NCBI GenBank assembly: GCA_013360185.1
Contig: JABWCO010000008.1
Coordinates: forward strand, 1 to 46,225
From: Bdellovibrio sp.
GTDB taxonomy: Bacteria > Bdellovibrionota > Bdellovibrionia > Bdellovibrionales > Bdellovibrionaceae
Reading direction: 5' to 3'
Length of the DNA: 46,225 nucleotides
Part shown: positions 28,665 to 37,916 of the stretch, in pieces
Position numbering within the stretch: the stretch's first letter is position 1
Layout of the letters: each line of letters starts with the position of its first letter
The notes under the pieces: model-generated
The model's database searches: none
What the model saw: only the letters and a program-made list of their open reading frames with translations
What the model was told of the DNA's origin: nothing
Position numbers and translations under genes: made by a program

Positions 28665-29326
28665 TAGTAACCACCTTGAATTTTGTCACCACGAACTAAA
28701 GCCACGCCAGAGCTGGTACCCAATCGAGTCGCGCCAGCTTCGATCATCGCCAAAGCTTGCCCGATGTCTTTAATCCCACCGGAAGCTTTGACTTGCATCT
28801 TATCGCCAACGATAGACTTCATCAGTTTTACATCTGCCACGGTGGCTCCGCCGCCAGCAAATCCTGTTGAAGTTTTGACGAAGTGGGCGCCGGCCGCTAA
28901 GGCTGCTTCGCAGGCAACTTTCTTATCTTCGTCGTTTAATAAAGAGGTTTCAATGATCACCTTAACCGTGTGCCCTTGGGCCGCTGAAACGACGGCTTTA
29001 ATATCGTTTTGAACATAATCCAAGCGACGATCCTTAAGCGCGCCTACGTGGATAACCATATCGATTTCGTGGGCACCGTTTTTAATTGCAGTTCTTGTTT
29101 CCCAAGCTTTACTTTCAGAGTCCATGGCGCCTAAGGGAAACCCTACTACACAGCAAACCTTCACGGACGAATCTTTTAAGAGTTCTGCGCAGGTGGCCAC
29201 GTAGGAGGTATTCACGCACACGCTAAAGAATTTGTTGTCCTTAGCTTCAGCACAAAGCTTTTGAATAGGTTCTAGTTGGGCATCCGCCTTTAAAAGCGTG
29301 TGATCGATATAATGACTTAGTTGCAC
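28664..29326 (-). CDS. deoC: Deoxyribose-phosphate aldolase
   Basis: 'YIDHTLLKADAQLEPIQKLC', 'VKVCCVVGFPLGA', 'FVKTSTGFAGGGATVADVKLMKSIVGDKMQVKASGGIKD'; GTG start at 29326 after an RBS. Confidence 0.95.
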   Translation of the reverse strand: MQLSHYIDHTLLKADAQLEPIQKLCAEAKDNKFFSVCVNTSYVATCAELLKDSSVKVCCVVGFPLGAMDSESKAWETRTAIKNGAHEIDMVIHVGALKDRRLDYVQNDIKAVVSAAQGHTVKVIIETSLLNDEDKKVACEAALAAGAHFVKTSTGFAGGGATVADVKLMKSIVGDKMQVKASGGIKDIGQALAMIEAGATRLGTSSGVALVRGDKIQGGY

Positions 29327-29384
29327 AGAGCACCTCGGAGTGTTTAAGATAAAAAGGTAGCGCAGTTCAAAGAAGGAGGCAATC

Positions 29385-29762
29385 ATGGTGCCACAGAAGC
29401 AGTTCCGAATTATGGTCTTGGCGGTGATCCTCGTGTTTTCGCAAATTTCTTTTGCGCAGGCAGACAGAACCGTGAAAAGAAGCGTGGCGGCCATTTTATT
29501 CTCAAGTCTTGGCGGAGCCATTCTTGGACTCAGTACCTTATCCTTCTATGGCGAGCCGCAAGAGCACACGGGTAACATTGCCGTTGGTGCGCTAGTGGGT
29601 TTTGTTGGGGGAATTAGCTACGTGCTATATGACTCTTTGCAGCCGCCCACCCCCCAGGGCCAAGATTTTGGTAAGGCTTTTGATCAGGACTTTCAAATAC
29701 GAAGAGCCTCCGCCACATTTGCGAAAGCTCCTCCGGTGATTCAAGTGAAATTCGAATTCTAA
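29385..29762 (+). CDS. Small exported/membrane hypothetical protein
   Basis: Signal peptide 'MVLAVILVFSQISFAQA', two further hydrophobic segments. Confidence 0.6.
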   Translation: MVPQKQFRIMVLAVILVFSQISFAQADRTVKRSVAAILFSSLGGAILGLSTLSFYGEPQEHTGNIAVGALVGFVGGISYVLYDSLQPPTPQGQDFGKAFDQDFQIRRASATFAKAPPVIQVKFEF

Positions 29763-30848
29763 TTAGCTGATTTTCTTGGGCACGGATTGAGTCTGCAAAA
29801 CCGAGTCAGACCCAGAGCCAGCTAAGCCTAAGAAAGTTTTTGCATCTGTGCTAGAAATTTTTCCTTTGCGCACTAAATCTTCAATATATTTTTCAAATAA
29901 GATCATGCCTTGGTTTGCGCCCGTTTGCATTGCTGACGGAATCTGATGCACTTTTCCTTCGCGGATCAGATTGGCCACGGCCTTAGAGTTTCTTAAAATC
30001 TCATAAGCAGCGATACGCCCTTGACCATCAGCTTTGGAAAAAAGAGTTTGTGCGACAACGCCGCGTAAACTTTCGGCAAGCATTGTGCGAATTTGTTGTT
30101 GTTGCCCAGCAGGAAAAACGTCAATGATACGATCGATTGTTTTTGCAGCACTGTTCGTGTGTAAAGTTCCGAAAACAATGTGGCCTGTCTCTGCGGCGGT
30201 AAGGGCTAACGAGATGGTTTCTAAGTCACGCAACTCTCCAACCAGCAAGATATCTGGATCCTCACGCAGAGCCGCTTTTAGCGCATTGGCAAAGCTCTTG
30301 GTGTGACTGCCCACTTCGCGTTGGTTGACGAGAGATTTAATATTTTGATGTACGAACTCGATCGGATCTTCGACAGTGATTATGTGTGCTTCACGAGTCA
30401 TGTTGATTTGATGAACCATCGCCGCCAAAGTTGTCGACTTACCGGAGCCGGTTGGACCGGTCACTAAAATTAAACCGCGGTCGCAATCGATAAGATCTAG
30501 GATTGCTGGTGGAACTCCTAGCTCTTGTGCAGTTTTAATTTTTTCTGGAATCACGCGCATCACGCCGCCCAGCCCTTTCCGTTGCATAAAGATATTGCAA
30601 CGGAAGCGGCCAATTCCCGGAAGGTTGTAAGCGAAATCTAGCTCCCACTTTTCAACGAAGGCCTTCTTTTGCTTTTCTGAAAGAATTTCGAATAACAACC
30701 CCTGAACATCTTGATTAGAAAGTTCACGGTAGTTCAGCGGAACCATGTGTCCGTGCAAGCGCAAATAGGGTGGTGCGCCACTGGTAATGTGCAAATCCGA
30801 TGCACCTTGCTCTACCATTAATTTGAATAGCTCATCAATTGTTGCCAT
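29763..30848 (-). CDS. pilT: Twitching motility ATPase PilT
   Basis: 'VTGPTGSGKSTTLAAMVHQIN', 'HIITVEDPIEFVH', 'ALREDPDILLVGELRDLETISLALTAAETGHIVFGTLHTNSAAKTIDRIID'. Confidence 0.97.
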   Translation of the reverse strand: MATIDELFKLMVEQGASDLHITSGAPPYLRLHGHMVPLNYRELSNQDVQGLLFEILSEKQKKAFVEKWELDFAYNLPGIGRFRCNIFMQRKGLGGVMRVIPEKIKTAQELGVPPAILDLIDCDRGLILVTGPTGSGKSTTLAAMVHQINMTREAHIITVEDPIEFVHQNIKSLVNQREVGSHTKSFANALKAALREDPDILLVGELRDLETISLALTAAETGHIVFGTLHTNSAAKTIDRIIDVFPAGQQQQIRTMLAESLRGVVAQTLFSKADGQGRIAAYEILRNSKAVANLIREGKVHQIPSAMQTGANQGMILFEKYIEDLVRKGKISSTDAKTFLGLAGSGSDSVLQTQSVPKKIS

Positions 30849-30954
30849 CAGGTCTCCGTAAATGCTCTATTTCCATGATCTTTTCGGCTAGATGTGTTTC
30901 AATGTTGAATATTATTTGCTTACGGTCTTGATTCTGGACTAGATCAAAGAATCA

Positions 30955-32493
30955 ATGCCACTTTCCGGAGGGCTTGTGTCTGCAGAAATTCTCATCAATG
31001 TGCGTCCCCAAGAAACACGAGTAGCTTACGTCGATGCAGGCGTCCTTTCTGACTTAAAGATCGAGCGCAAAACGTCTCCGACCTTAGTCGGGTCCATCCA
31101 TCGTGGCACGGTGATTCGAGTCTTGCCCGGCATGCAGGCAGCGTTTGTCGATATCGGTTTAGAAAAAGCGGCGTTCCTATATGTGGGAGACATTCGCGAG
31201 GACGTCGATGATACATTTTTATCGCACGTCGATCGCGACGAGCCCTTGGATGAATCTGAAGATGATAAAATGCCTTCACACCAAAATAAAACACCCATTC
31301 AAGATATGTTAAAAGAAGGCCAATCCATTTTAGTCCAGGTCGCCAAGGATCCACTTGGCACCAAAGGGGCGCGCCTGACAACCCACTTGTCTTTACCAGG
31401 CCGGTTTGTGGTTTTTTTGCCGACAGTACGTCACCTTGGAATTTCTCGCCGCATCGAAGACGAAACAGAGCGCGAACGCCTGCGCCAACTTGTTCAAAAA
31501 ATCAACCCTTCTGGAGGTGTGATTGTTCGTACTGCGGGCGAAGGGGCTTCTGAAGAAATGCTTAAAGCAGACATCGAATACTTAGATCGATTAAGCAAAG
31601 ACATCTTCAAAAATTACGAAAAGAAGAAAACACCAGGCAATGTTCATACTGAACTTGATGTCGAACTAAGGGCCCTTCGTGACTTGATGAGTGAGGACGT
31701 CACGAGTGTGTGGGTGGACAACGTAGAGATTCACAAGAAAGTTGTGAAGTTCGTGTCGCAATTTATGCCAAAGTACAAACAGAACATTGTCCTGTACGAA
31801 GAGCAAAAGCCGCTGTTTGATTTGTATGATATCGACATTGAAATATCGCGATCCATGGAAAGAAAGATCTGGCTGAAGTCAGGCGGGTATATCGTGATCG
31901 ATGAGGCAGAGGCTCTCGTGGTCATTGACGTGAACACCGGGAAGTTCGTGGGCAAAAAAGATCTTGAAGACACGATACTTAAAACTAACTTAGAGGCCGT
32001 GCGCGAGATCGCCCATCAGCTCAGAATAAGAAACTGTGGCGGCATCATCATCATGGACTTTATCGACATGGAAAAAGAGTCCCATCGCGAAAAAGTTATG
32101 GAAGCGTTAGCAGAAGAGCTGCAACGCGATCGCGCGCGCACCAACGTTGTGTCGATGTCACAATTGGGCTTGGTTGAGATGACGCGAAAACGCATTCGCC
32201 CAAGCTTGATTAAAACTTTGTGCGAACCCTGCTCGTACTGCGACGGCAAAGGTTACATTAAGCGCAAATCCACGGTGGCCAACGAAATCTTCAGAGAGCT
32301 TGAGCGCGATGCCGACATGCTCATCAATAAAAAAACCAACGTAGTCATTCATTGTCACAGCGGCGTGGTTGATTGGATCTATGAAGTTGAGGGCGAAAGC
32401 TTAGAAAATATCGAAAAGAAAATGGGTCGCTCGGTCGCTTTTAAGATTGAACCGAACTACCATCTAGAACAATACGAAATCTTTTTCGTCTAA
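30955..32493 (+). CDS. rng: Rne/Rng family ribonuclease (RNase G-like)
   Basis: S1-like region, 'IDEAEALVVIDVNTGKFVGKKDLEDTILKTNLEAVREIAHQLRIRNCGGIIIMDFIDM', Zn-link 'CEPCSYCDGKG'; start uncertain. Confidence 0.95.
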   Translation: MPLSGGLVSAEILINVRPQETRVAYVDAGVLSDLKIERKTSPTLVGSIHRGTVIRVLPGMQAAFVDIGLEKAAFLYVGDIREDVDDTFLSHVDRDEPLDESEDDKMPSHQNKTPIQDMLKEGQSILVQVAKDPLGTKGARLTTHLSLPGRFVVFLPTVRHLGISRRIEDETERERLRQLVQKINPSGGVIVRTAGEGASEEMLKADIEYLDRLSKDIFKNYEKKKTPGNVHTELDVELRALRDLMSEDVTSVWVDNVEIHKKVVKFVSQFMPKYKQNIVLYEEQKPLFDLYDIDIEISRSMERKIWLKSGGYIVIDEAEALVVIDVNTGKFVGKKDLEDTILKTNLEAVREIAHQLRIRNCGGIIIMDFIDMEKESHREKVMEALAEELQRDRARTNVVSMSQLGLVEMTRKRIRPSLIKTLCEPCSYCDGKGYIKRKSTVANEIFRELERDADMLINKKTNVVIHCHSGVVDWIYEVEGESLENIEKKMGRSVAFKIEPNYHLEQYEIFFV

Positions 32494-32496
32494 GGA

Positions 32497-32675
32497 TAGG
32501 CAGCGGGCCCCGGAAAACCTTAACGAGAGGAAATTTCGTTACCAGGGGCCTCGCAAAAGAACTTGAGGTACATATATAAAGAGATTTGGTGGATATCTTG
32601 CGGTCCGCAATTCGATTTCTTTACCGACCACGAGGGCGTTGAGTGCAGCAACAAAGAGAAGTCAGTAGCAGCCTA
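32497..32675 (+). ncRNA. Candidate structured RNA downstream of rng (unassigned)
   Basis: Closing stem TAGGCAGC/GCAGCCTA (one A-A mismatch) enclosing a nested hairpin GGCCCC...TAACGA...TCGTTA...GGGGCC; no credible ORF. Confidence 0.35.
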
Positions 32676-32871
32676 AGATGTTGAATCCAAAGAGTTTTTT
32701 GTGCAAACTAGACCTCTTGCGAATCCCACAAAAGCAGTTGCATTTAAGGCTCGATCGGCTTAATCTCTTTTTCTCCCAGAACAAGCTGAAAAAAATAGCA
32801 TGTAATAGGTTGACAAAGCCTAGTGCGAAGTGGCATTTACCATTGTTCTTAATTGGGTAGCTGGAGGTTCT

Positions 32872-33438
32872 ATGTACGCGATTATTCGTACAGGCGGTAA
32901 GCAATATAAAGTTCAAGCTGGTGATGTTCTTCAAGTTGATAAGCTTGAGCAAAAGCTTGGTGCAGAGTTTGAAATCAACGAAATCTTGATGGTTGGTGGT
33001 GAGTCCACTCATGTTGGTCAACCTCTTGTAAAAGGCGCGAAAGTAACTGTTGTTGTTACTAAGCAAGCAAAAACAAGAAAACAAATCGTTTTCAAAAAGA
33101 AACGTCGTCAAGGTTACAGAAAGTTTGCAACTCACAAACAAGAGTTCACAGAGCTTTTTGTTAAAGCAATCACTTCTCCAGATGGAAAAGTTGCTAAAAC
33201 AGAAGACAAAGCTAATGTGGTTGACGTGACTGCAGTTCGTGCTGAAAAAGCACAAGCTCGTGTAGCTGCTCGTAAAGAGCGTGCAAACGACAAAGGAACT
33301 ACAGAAGTTGTTAAAAAAGCAGCTAAAAAAGTAGCGAAAAAGAAAGTTGCTAAAAAAGTAGTTAAAAAGACTGCTAAAAAAGCGACTAAAACTGGCGCGA
33401 AGAAAAAAGCAGCTAAGAAAACTTCTAAAAAAGCTTAA
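32872..33438 (+). CDS. rplU: 50S ribosomal protein L21 with long Lys/Ala-rich C-terminal extension
   Basis: 'MYAIIRTGGKQYKVQAGDVLQVDKL...KKRRQGYRKFATHKQEFTELFV' then 'KKAAKKVAKKKVAKKVVKKTAKKATKTGAKKKAAKKTSKKA'; RBS ggaggt. Confidence 0.96.
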   Translation: MYAIIRTGGKQYKVQAGDVLQVDKLEQKLGAEFEINEILMVGGESTHVGQPLVKGAKVTVVVTKQAKTRKQIVFKKKRRQGYRKFATHKQEFTELFVKAITSPDGKVAKTEDKANVVDVTAVRAEKAQARVAARKERANDKGTTEVVKKAAKKVAKKKVAKKVVKKTAKKATKTGAKKKAAKKTSKKA

Positions 33439-33465
33439 TTTTTAATTTCTTAAGAGAGGTTCGTC

Positions 33466-33726
33466 ATGGCAAGTAAGAAGGCCGGTGGTAGTACAAAGAA
33501 TGGTCGCGACTCACAAAGTAAGCGACTTGGCGTAAAACGTTTCGGTGGAGAAAAAGTTCTTCCTGGAACAATCATCGTTCGGCAACGTGGAACAAAATTC
33601 CACTTGGGCAACAATGTTAAAATGGGTCGTGACTACACGATCTACTCTGTTATCGAAGGTCTTGTAAAATTTGAGCGTTTTTCTAAAGAACGTTTCAAAA
33701 TCAGTGTTTATCCTAAAGCTGTCTAG
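33466..33726 (+). CDS. rpmA: 50S ribosomal protein L27
   Basis: '[51 protein letters not shown]'. Confidence 0.98.
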   Translation: MASKKAGGSTKNGRDSQSKRLGVKRFGGEKVLPGTIIVRQRGTKFHLGNNVKMGRDYTIYSVIEGLVKFERFSKERFKISVYPKAV

Positions 33727-33771
33727 TTCTAGTCAGTTCCGATAAGCACCAAGATATTTTTTCAATACATG

Positions 33772-33800
33772 AAAAGGAGCCATCCAAGGCTCCTTTTTTG
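33772..33800 (+). terminator. Rho-independent terminator after rpmA
   Basis: aaaaggagccatccaaggctccttttttg. Confidence 0.85.
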
Positions 33801-33818
33801 TTGTATATGGTGCTCTGA

Positions 33819-34850
33819 ATGAAATTTATCGATGAAGTTAGAATCACATTAGCATCCGGTCGTGGCGGCCCTGGTTGTGTTAGTTACCGCCGTGAATCTA
33901 TGATGCCACGTGGTGGTCCCGATGGGGGCAATGGTGGTAAGGGTGGCGATGTTATCGTGCGCACCTCTCGTCATATTAATTCTCTCGTAGACCTCCGCCA
34001 AAATAAGCGCTACGCAGCCGAAAAAGGCGAAATGGGAATGGGCCGACAAAAATCGGGACAAGACGGGGCAGACTTCGTTTTGATCGTTCCTGAAGGCACC
34101 ATCATCAGAACCATGGAAGGCGAAATCGTCGTCGACATGACTGATATCAACGAATACATCATCTTAAAAGGTGGACGTGGCGGTAAAGGCAATGAGTTCT
34201 TTAAAACCAGCGTAAACCAAGCGCCTGATTATGCTCAGCCGGGCGAAGACGGTGAAGAGATGGAAGTCATCTTAGAACTTAAGCTGATTGCTGACGTTGG
34301 CATCATTGGCTTTCCAAATGCAGGTAAATCAACCTTGATATCGCGTATCTCTGCTGCGAAACCAAAAATTGCTGACTATCCGTTTACAACACTAACACCT
34401 AACTTGGGCGTGGTTAAGGCTGGGGATTATTCCTCTTTCGTCGTCGCTGATATCCCTGGTTTGGTGAAAGGTGCCCACGAAGGCGTGGGTCTTGGCATTC
34501 AATTTCTAAAACACGTAGAGCGTACACGATTCTTTATTCACTTGATCGACGCTTCAGGCTTGTCGGGACGAGACCCTGTGCAAGACTTCGAAGAACTTAA
34601 TTTCGAACTAGAAATGTACGATAAAAACAACCAAGACAAGGAAGGTTTCTTCCCCTTGGCGACGCGCACGCAATTAGTGGTTCTAAATAAGATTGATACT
34701 CTTGGTGAAAATCAACTGACGAAGTTAAAAAATAAATTCAAAGAAATTTCAGGCTCAGAGCCGTTTGCGATCTCTGCAGTGACAGGCAAGAACATTAAAG
34801 AACTTGTTTCAGAGCTTGCCCAAGAAATTTTAAGTAAGGACGCAGAATGA
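33819..34850 (+). CDS. obgE: Obg/CgtA GTPase
   Basis: 'MKFIDEVRITLASGRGGPGCVSYRRE', G1 'GFPNAGKSTLIS', 'ADIPGLVKGAHEGVGLGIQFLKHVERT'. Confidence 0.98.
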   Translation: MKFIDEVRITLASGRGGPGCVSYRRESMMPRGGPDGGNGGKGGDVIVRTSRHINSLVDLRQNKRYAAEKGEMGMGRQKSGQDGADFVLIVPEGTIIRTMEGEIVVDMTDINEYIILKGGRGGKGNEFFKTSVNQAPDYAQPGEDGEEMEVILELKLIADVGIIGFPNAGKSTLISRISAAKPKIADYPFTTLTPNLGVVKAGDYSSFVVADIPGLVKGAHEGVGLGIQFLKHVERTRFFIHLIDASGLSGRDPVQDFEELNFELEMYDKNNQDKEGFFPLATRTQLVVLNKIDTLGENQLTKLKNKFKEISGSEPFAISAVTGKNIKELVSELAQEILSKDAE

Positions 34851-35881
34851 AAATAGGTATTTTTGGTGGCAGCTTTAATCCACCACACATGGGTCATATC
34901 AACGCCATTCAGACTGTGGCAAAAAAAGTGGGCTTAGGTAAAGTTCATGTCATTCCGGCAGCACAGAATCCTTTAAAAACTCCGGTTGAAGGGCCTACGC
35001 CACAGCAGCGCTTAGAGCTGACTCGTTTAGCTTTTGAACAATACGGCGACACTTACTTTATCGATGATCAAGAAATCAAACGCGGTGGCATGAGCTACAC
35101 GATTGATACCATCATGAATTTGCGCAAGCTGTACGATGCGGCTGATTTATTCTTGATCGTAGGTGCTGATAAGTTTGAAGAGCTTTCGCAATGGAAAGAC
35201 TATCAAAAGATTCTTTCTGAAGTGAACTTGATCGTAACAACTCGCCCGGGCTATGAAACTCCAGAGTCACTTGAAGAAATGCCGGGATATTTAAAGCCCT
35301 TGGTTTCTGATTTTGATTTCAATTTCATCGAATTAAGCACTGGACGTAGTGTTCAGTTTATTACTTTGCGTGATATCGAAATTTCAGCAACTGAACTGCG
35401 CAAATGGTTGCGTACCGGCAAACCTGTCGAAAAGTATCTTCCGTTAGCCGTTGAAACGTATATCAAAGATCACAAAATGTATCGAAACCTGGGTGATCGC
35501 ATCGGCGACTACACCAAGTTCACAGCATTTTGTGCGGATATTTTGTTCGCTAAAAAAGGGATCAATGTGCGAGGTTTTGACTTGCGTGGCATGACTTCAC
35601 CAAGTGAATTCACATTGATTGCTTCCGGCACGTCAACTCGGCATGCGGCAGCGATGGCAGAAAATATCGTGATGGCAGTAAAAGAAGAATACAATATTCA
35701 TCCACAAAGTGTTGAAGGTATTGACGAGGGTCGTTGGGTTCTGGTGGATTATGGTTCTTTGATCATTCATCTTTTCTATGACTTTGTTCGTTTAGAATAC
35801 AATCTTGAAAGTTTATGGAGAGAAGGCAAAGATCTTGGCTTAAAAGATCCATACTTGGGCAAACCTGAGGCGAAGTCCTAG
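34847..35881 (+). CDS. nadD-rsfS: Fused nicotinate-nucleotide adenylyltransferase (NadD) and ribosomal silencing factor (RsfS)
   Basis: N-term 'MKIGIFGGSFNPPHMGHINAIQ...ISATELRKWLRTGKPVEKYLPLAVETYIKDHKMY'; C-term 'KGINVRGFDLRGMTSPSEFTLIASGTSTRHAAAMAENI...EGIDEGRWVLVDYGSLIIHLFYDFVRLEYNLESLW'; one open frame. Confidence 0.95.
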   Translation: MKIGIFGGSFNPPHMGHINAIQTVAKKVGLGKVHVIPAAQNPLKTPVEGPTPQQRLELTRLAFEQYGDTYFIDDQEIKRGGMSYTIDTIMNLRKLYDAADLFLIVGADKFEELSQWKDYQKILSEVNLIVTTRPGYETPESLEEMPGYLKPLVSDFDFNFIELSTGRSVQFITLRDIEISATELRKWLRTGKPVEKYLPLAVETYIKDHKMYRNLGDRIGDYTKFTAFCADILFAKKGINVRGFDLRGMTSPSEFTLIASGTSTRHAAAMAENIVMAVKEEYNIHPQSVEGIDEGRWVLVDYGSLIIHLFYDFVRLEYNLESLWREGKDLGLKDPYLGKPEAKS

Positions 35882-35884
35882 TTT

Positions 35885-36355
35885 ATGAAATTCATTTTGT
35901 ACAATCTTGCCACTGCCAAAGAGGCCTGGGCCGACGAGGCGAGCGAGTTGTACAAAAAGAAGATTTCCTTTTTTATCCCTTTTGACATTCAGTCACTCAA
36001 AGCCAAAAAGTCCGCGCGTGAAGATGCGGACTTTAAGCGCAACGAAGAATCCGAATTATTGCTAAAAAATATCAACAGTGACGATTACGTAGTCTTGTTC
36101 GACGAACGCGGCTCTGTTTTTGATTCCATTCAGTTTTCAAAAAAAGTCGAAAACATTCTGGGTTCCTCAAAGAAGCGAGCGATCTTTATCATTGGTGGGG
36201 CATTCGGTGTGAATGAAGACGTGCGCAAAAGGGCAGATTTGAAAGTGGCTCTTTCGCCTATGGTAATGAACCATCTGATGGCACAAGCGATGAGCTTAGA
36301 GCAAATCTATCGTGCCTTTACGATCATTAAGAAAATTCCGTATCACAATATCTAA
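35885..36355 (+). CDS. rlmH: 23S rRNA (pseudouridine1915-N3)-methyltransferase RlmH
   Basis: 'VVLFDERGSVFDSIQFSKKVE', 'AIFIIGGAFGVNEDVRKRADLKVALSPMVMNHLMAQAMSLEQIYRAFTIIKKIPYHN'. Confidence 0.95.
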   Translation: MKFILYNLATAKEAWADEASELYKKKISFFIPFDIQSLKAKKSAREDADFKRNEESELLLKNINSDDYVVLFDERGSVFDSIQFSKKVENILGSSKKRAIFIIGGAFGVNEDVRKRADLKVALSPMVMNHLMAQAMSLEQIYRAFTIIKKIPYHNI

Positions 36356-36358
36356 AAA

Positions 36359-37162
36359 CTATTGAGCTGAACTTAACCAAGGTGGGCTGTCGCCCAATTC
36401 CTTTTCTGGATTGCGTTTTAGATGAAGCAAGCGATCCCACTCTGCACCTAAGAATTGTTTTTGCTCCCCTAAAGACACCTCGCCCGAGACGGGATTGGGC
36501 TGATTGCAATCGTTGGCGGGATCATAAGTGTTAGGGTTGCAAATCGAGTACTGCACCTGTGAATTTTCGCCACCGACCAAACGATTCCACTCTGAAATTT
36601 TTAGAGGACGCAGGGGTTCTATGGCGGGATCAAAAACATAAACATCAGCGCCCACACGGTAGGTCACCGCGACATGATACCACCACTGCACATAGCCGGT
36701 TGCTGAATTTTTTGATGGCGCATAGAGGCTTCCGAAGACGAATAATTTTTTAGGCTCCGGAAAATTGTGGGCCTTTAATTCGTTCTTAGCAAGTTCGGCG
36801 CGGGCATAGCACCCATCATCTGGATACATCCAAGTCAGGCGGCGTGGAAAGCTGGTGTCGTTGGTATTAATAAAGCGTGTGTCACGCACATAGAAAAATT
36901 CTCGCTCTAGATCCGGATATGATCCGACATCAGGAATCAGTGTAATGTCTAAGTTCTTTAAAGGTCTTTTGGCGCGCTCTGCAGAAACGTATCGGCCCAA
37001 GGAATCTGCGGCCTGATTTGGAATTGTAAAGGATTGACTGAAAGTGTGACGACGGCGAGCGTCTTCGTAAGACTCATGGGCTTTGCGGTGCGCAGAAAGT
37101 CCGGATGCAAAAGACGAAATAGATAGACAAAGAAAAAGAACAACGTTGAAAAATACTTTCAT
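36359..37162 (-). CDS. Secreted protein-glutaminase-like (protein deamidase) candidate
   Basis: Signal peptide 'FFNVVLFLCLSISSFASG'; Cys-His-Asp pattern 'DDGCYARAELAKNEL...QWWYHVAVTYRVGADVYVFDPAIEPLRPLKISEW'. Confidence 0.6.
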   Translation of the reverse strand: MKVFFNVVLFLCLSISSFASGLSAHRKAHESYEDARRRHTFSQSFTIPNQAADSLGRYVSAERAKRPLKNLDITLIPDVGSYPDLEREFFYVRDTRFINTNDTSFPRRLTWMYPDDGCYARAELAKNELKAHNFPEPKKLFVFGSLYAPSKNSATGYVQWWYHVAVTYRVGADVYVFDPAIEPLRPLKISEWNRLVGGENSQVQYSICNPNTYDPANDCNQPNPVSGEVSLGEQKQFLGAEWDRLLHLKRNPEKELGDSPPWLSSAQ

Positions 37163-37231
37163 AGACCCCTCTGCCTTTGGTTTTAGGTCGCCCCCATCAA
37201 CGTGTCAAAGTTTTTGCATAGGGGCAATATT

Positions 37232-37909
37232 ATGATTTCATTTATGCGCCGGCTTGCTTCTTATTGTTCGTGTTGTCTGAACTGCGGATCCTTTTTTGTC
37301 CGAGACGGACTTTTGTGCAAACGGTGCGATAAGTCATTACAACGCCTGCGCACCGTTGCTGCCAATGAATCCAAGCCCTATGCTGCGCGCGCACTGTTTG
37401 AGTGGAATCCGGGGCAAAGCGATCTGCTGTCGCATCTAATTCTTTCACTTAAGGGACCAGGTCACAAAAAAATTTGGAGCTTTTATGCAAAAAGGTTTGC
37501 GCAGACATTTGCTGAAGCTGTGCCGTCGGGCAAAAAGATTTATGTCATCCCCGCGCCGGCGAAAAAGGCGAATTCTTGCGATCATGCCTATTTATGGGCC
37601 GAGGCACTGGCGACCAGTCTGGGGGCCACCCTGATTCGCGGTTTAGAAAACGTCGGCTCTGAAGGTACAAAAAAACAAAGACGCAAGGACCGGGGGGAGA
37701 GGGCTTTAATCGAACTCAAAGCCACTGTAAATTATACAGAGGGTGTGTCCTTTTCCGAAGGGCCCTTGATTGTTTTTGCAGATGATATCTTAACTACCGG
37801 GGCCACAGCGAGGGCGGCTCATGTTGCCCTTGGAGGTCCACCTCATTTTGAAGTTTGGGTGCTGGCTAAGAGGAGCCTCTCTTGCGGAGCGTCCAGGGAT
37901 CTGCTATAA
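37232..37909 (+). CDS. ComF-family phosphoribosyltransferase
   Basis: N-terminal zinc-ribbon 'CCLNCGSFFVRDGLLCKRCDKSL'; PRPP motif 'LIVFADDILTTGATARAAH'. Confidence 0.85.
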   Translation: MISFMRRLASYCSCCLNCGSFFVRDGLLCKRCDKSLQRLRTVAANESKPYAARALFEWNPGQSDLLSHLILSLKGPGHKKIWSFYAKRFAQTFAEAVPSGKKIYVIPAPAKKANSCDHAYLWAEALATSLGATLIRGLENVGSEGTKKQRRKDRGERALIELKATVNYTEGVSFSEGPLIVFADDILTTGATARAAHVALGGPPHFEVWVLAKRSLSCGASRDLL

Positions 37910-37916
37910 CCGCTGA

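Noticed and set aside
32662-33255. 197-aa minus-strand ORF over rplU
   Set aside because: Antisense to L21; Phe/Cys/Leu-rich composition reflects the complement of Lys codons.
33290-33436. Lys-codon-rich repeats as a CRISPR or tandem repeat array
   Set aside because: Irregular AAA/AAG/GCT codon repeats within the L21 tail; no spacer architecture.
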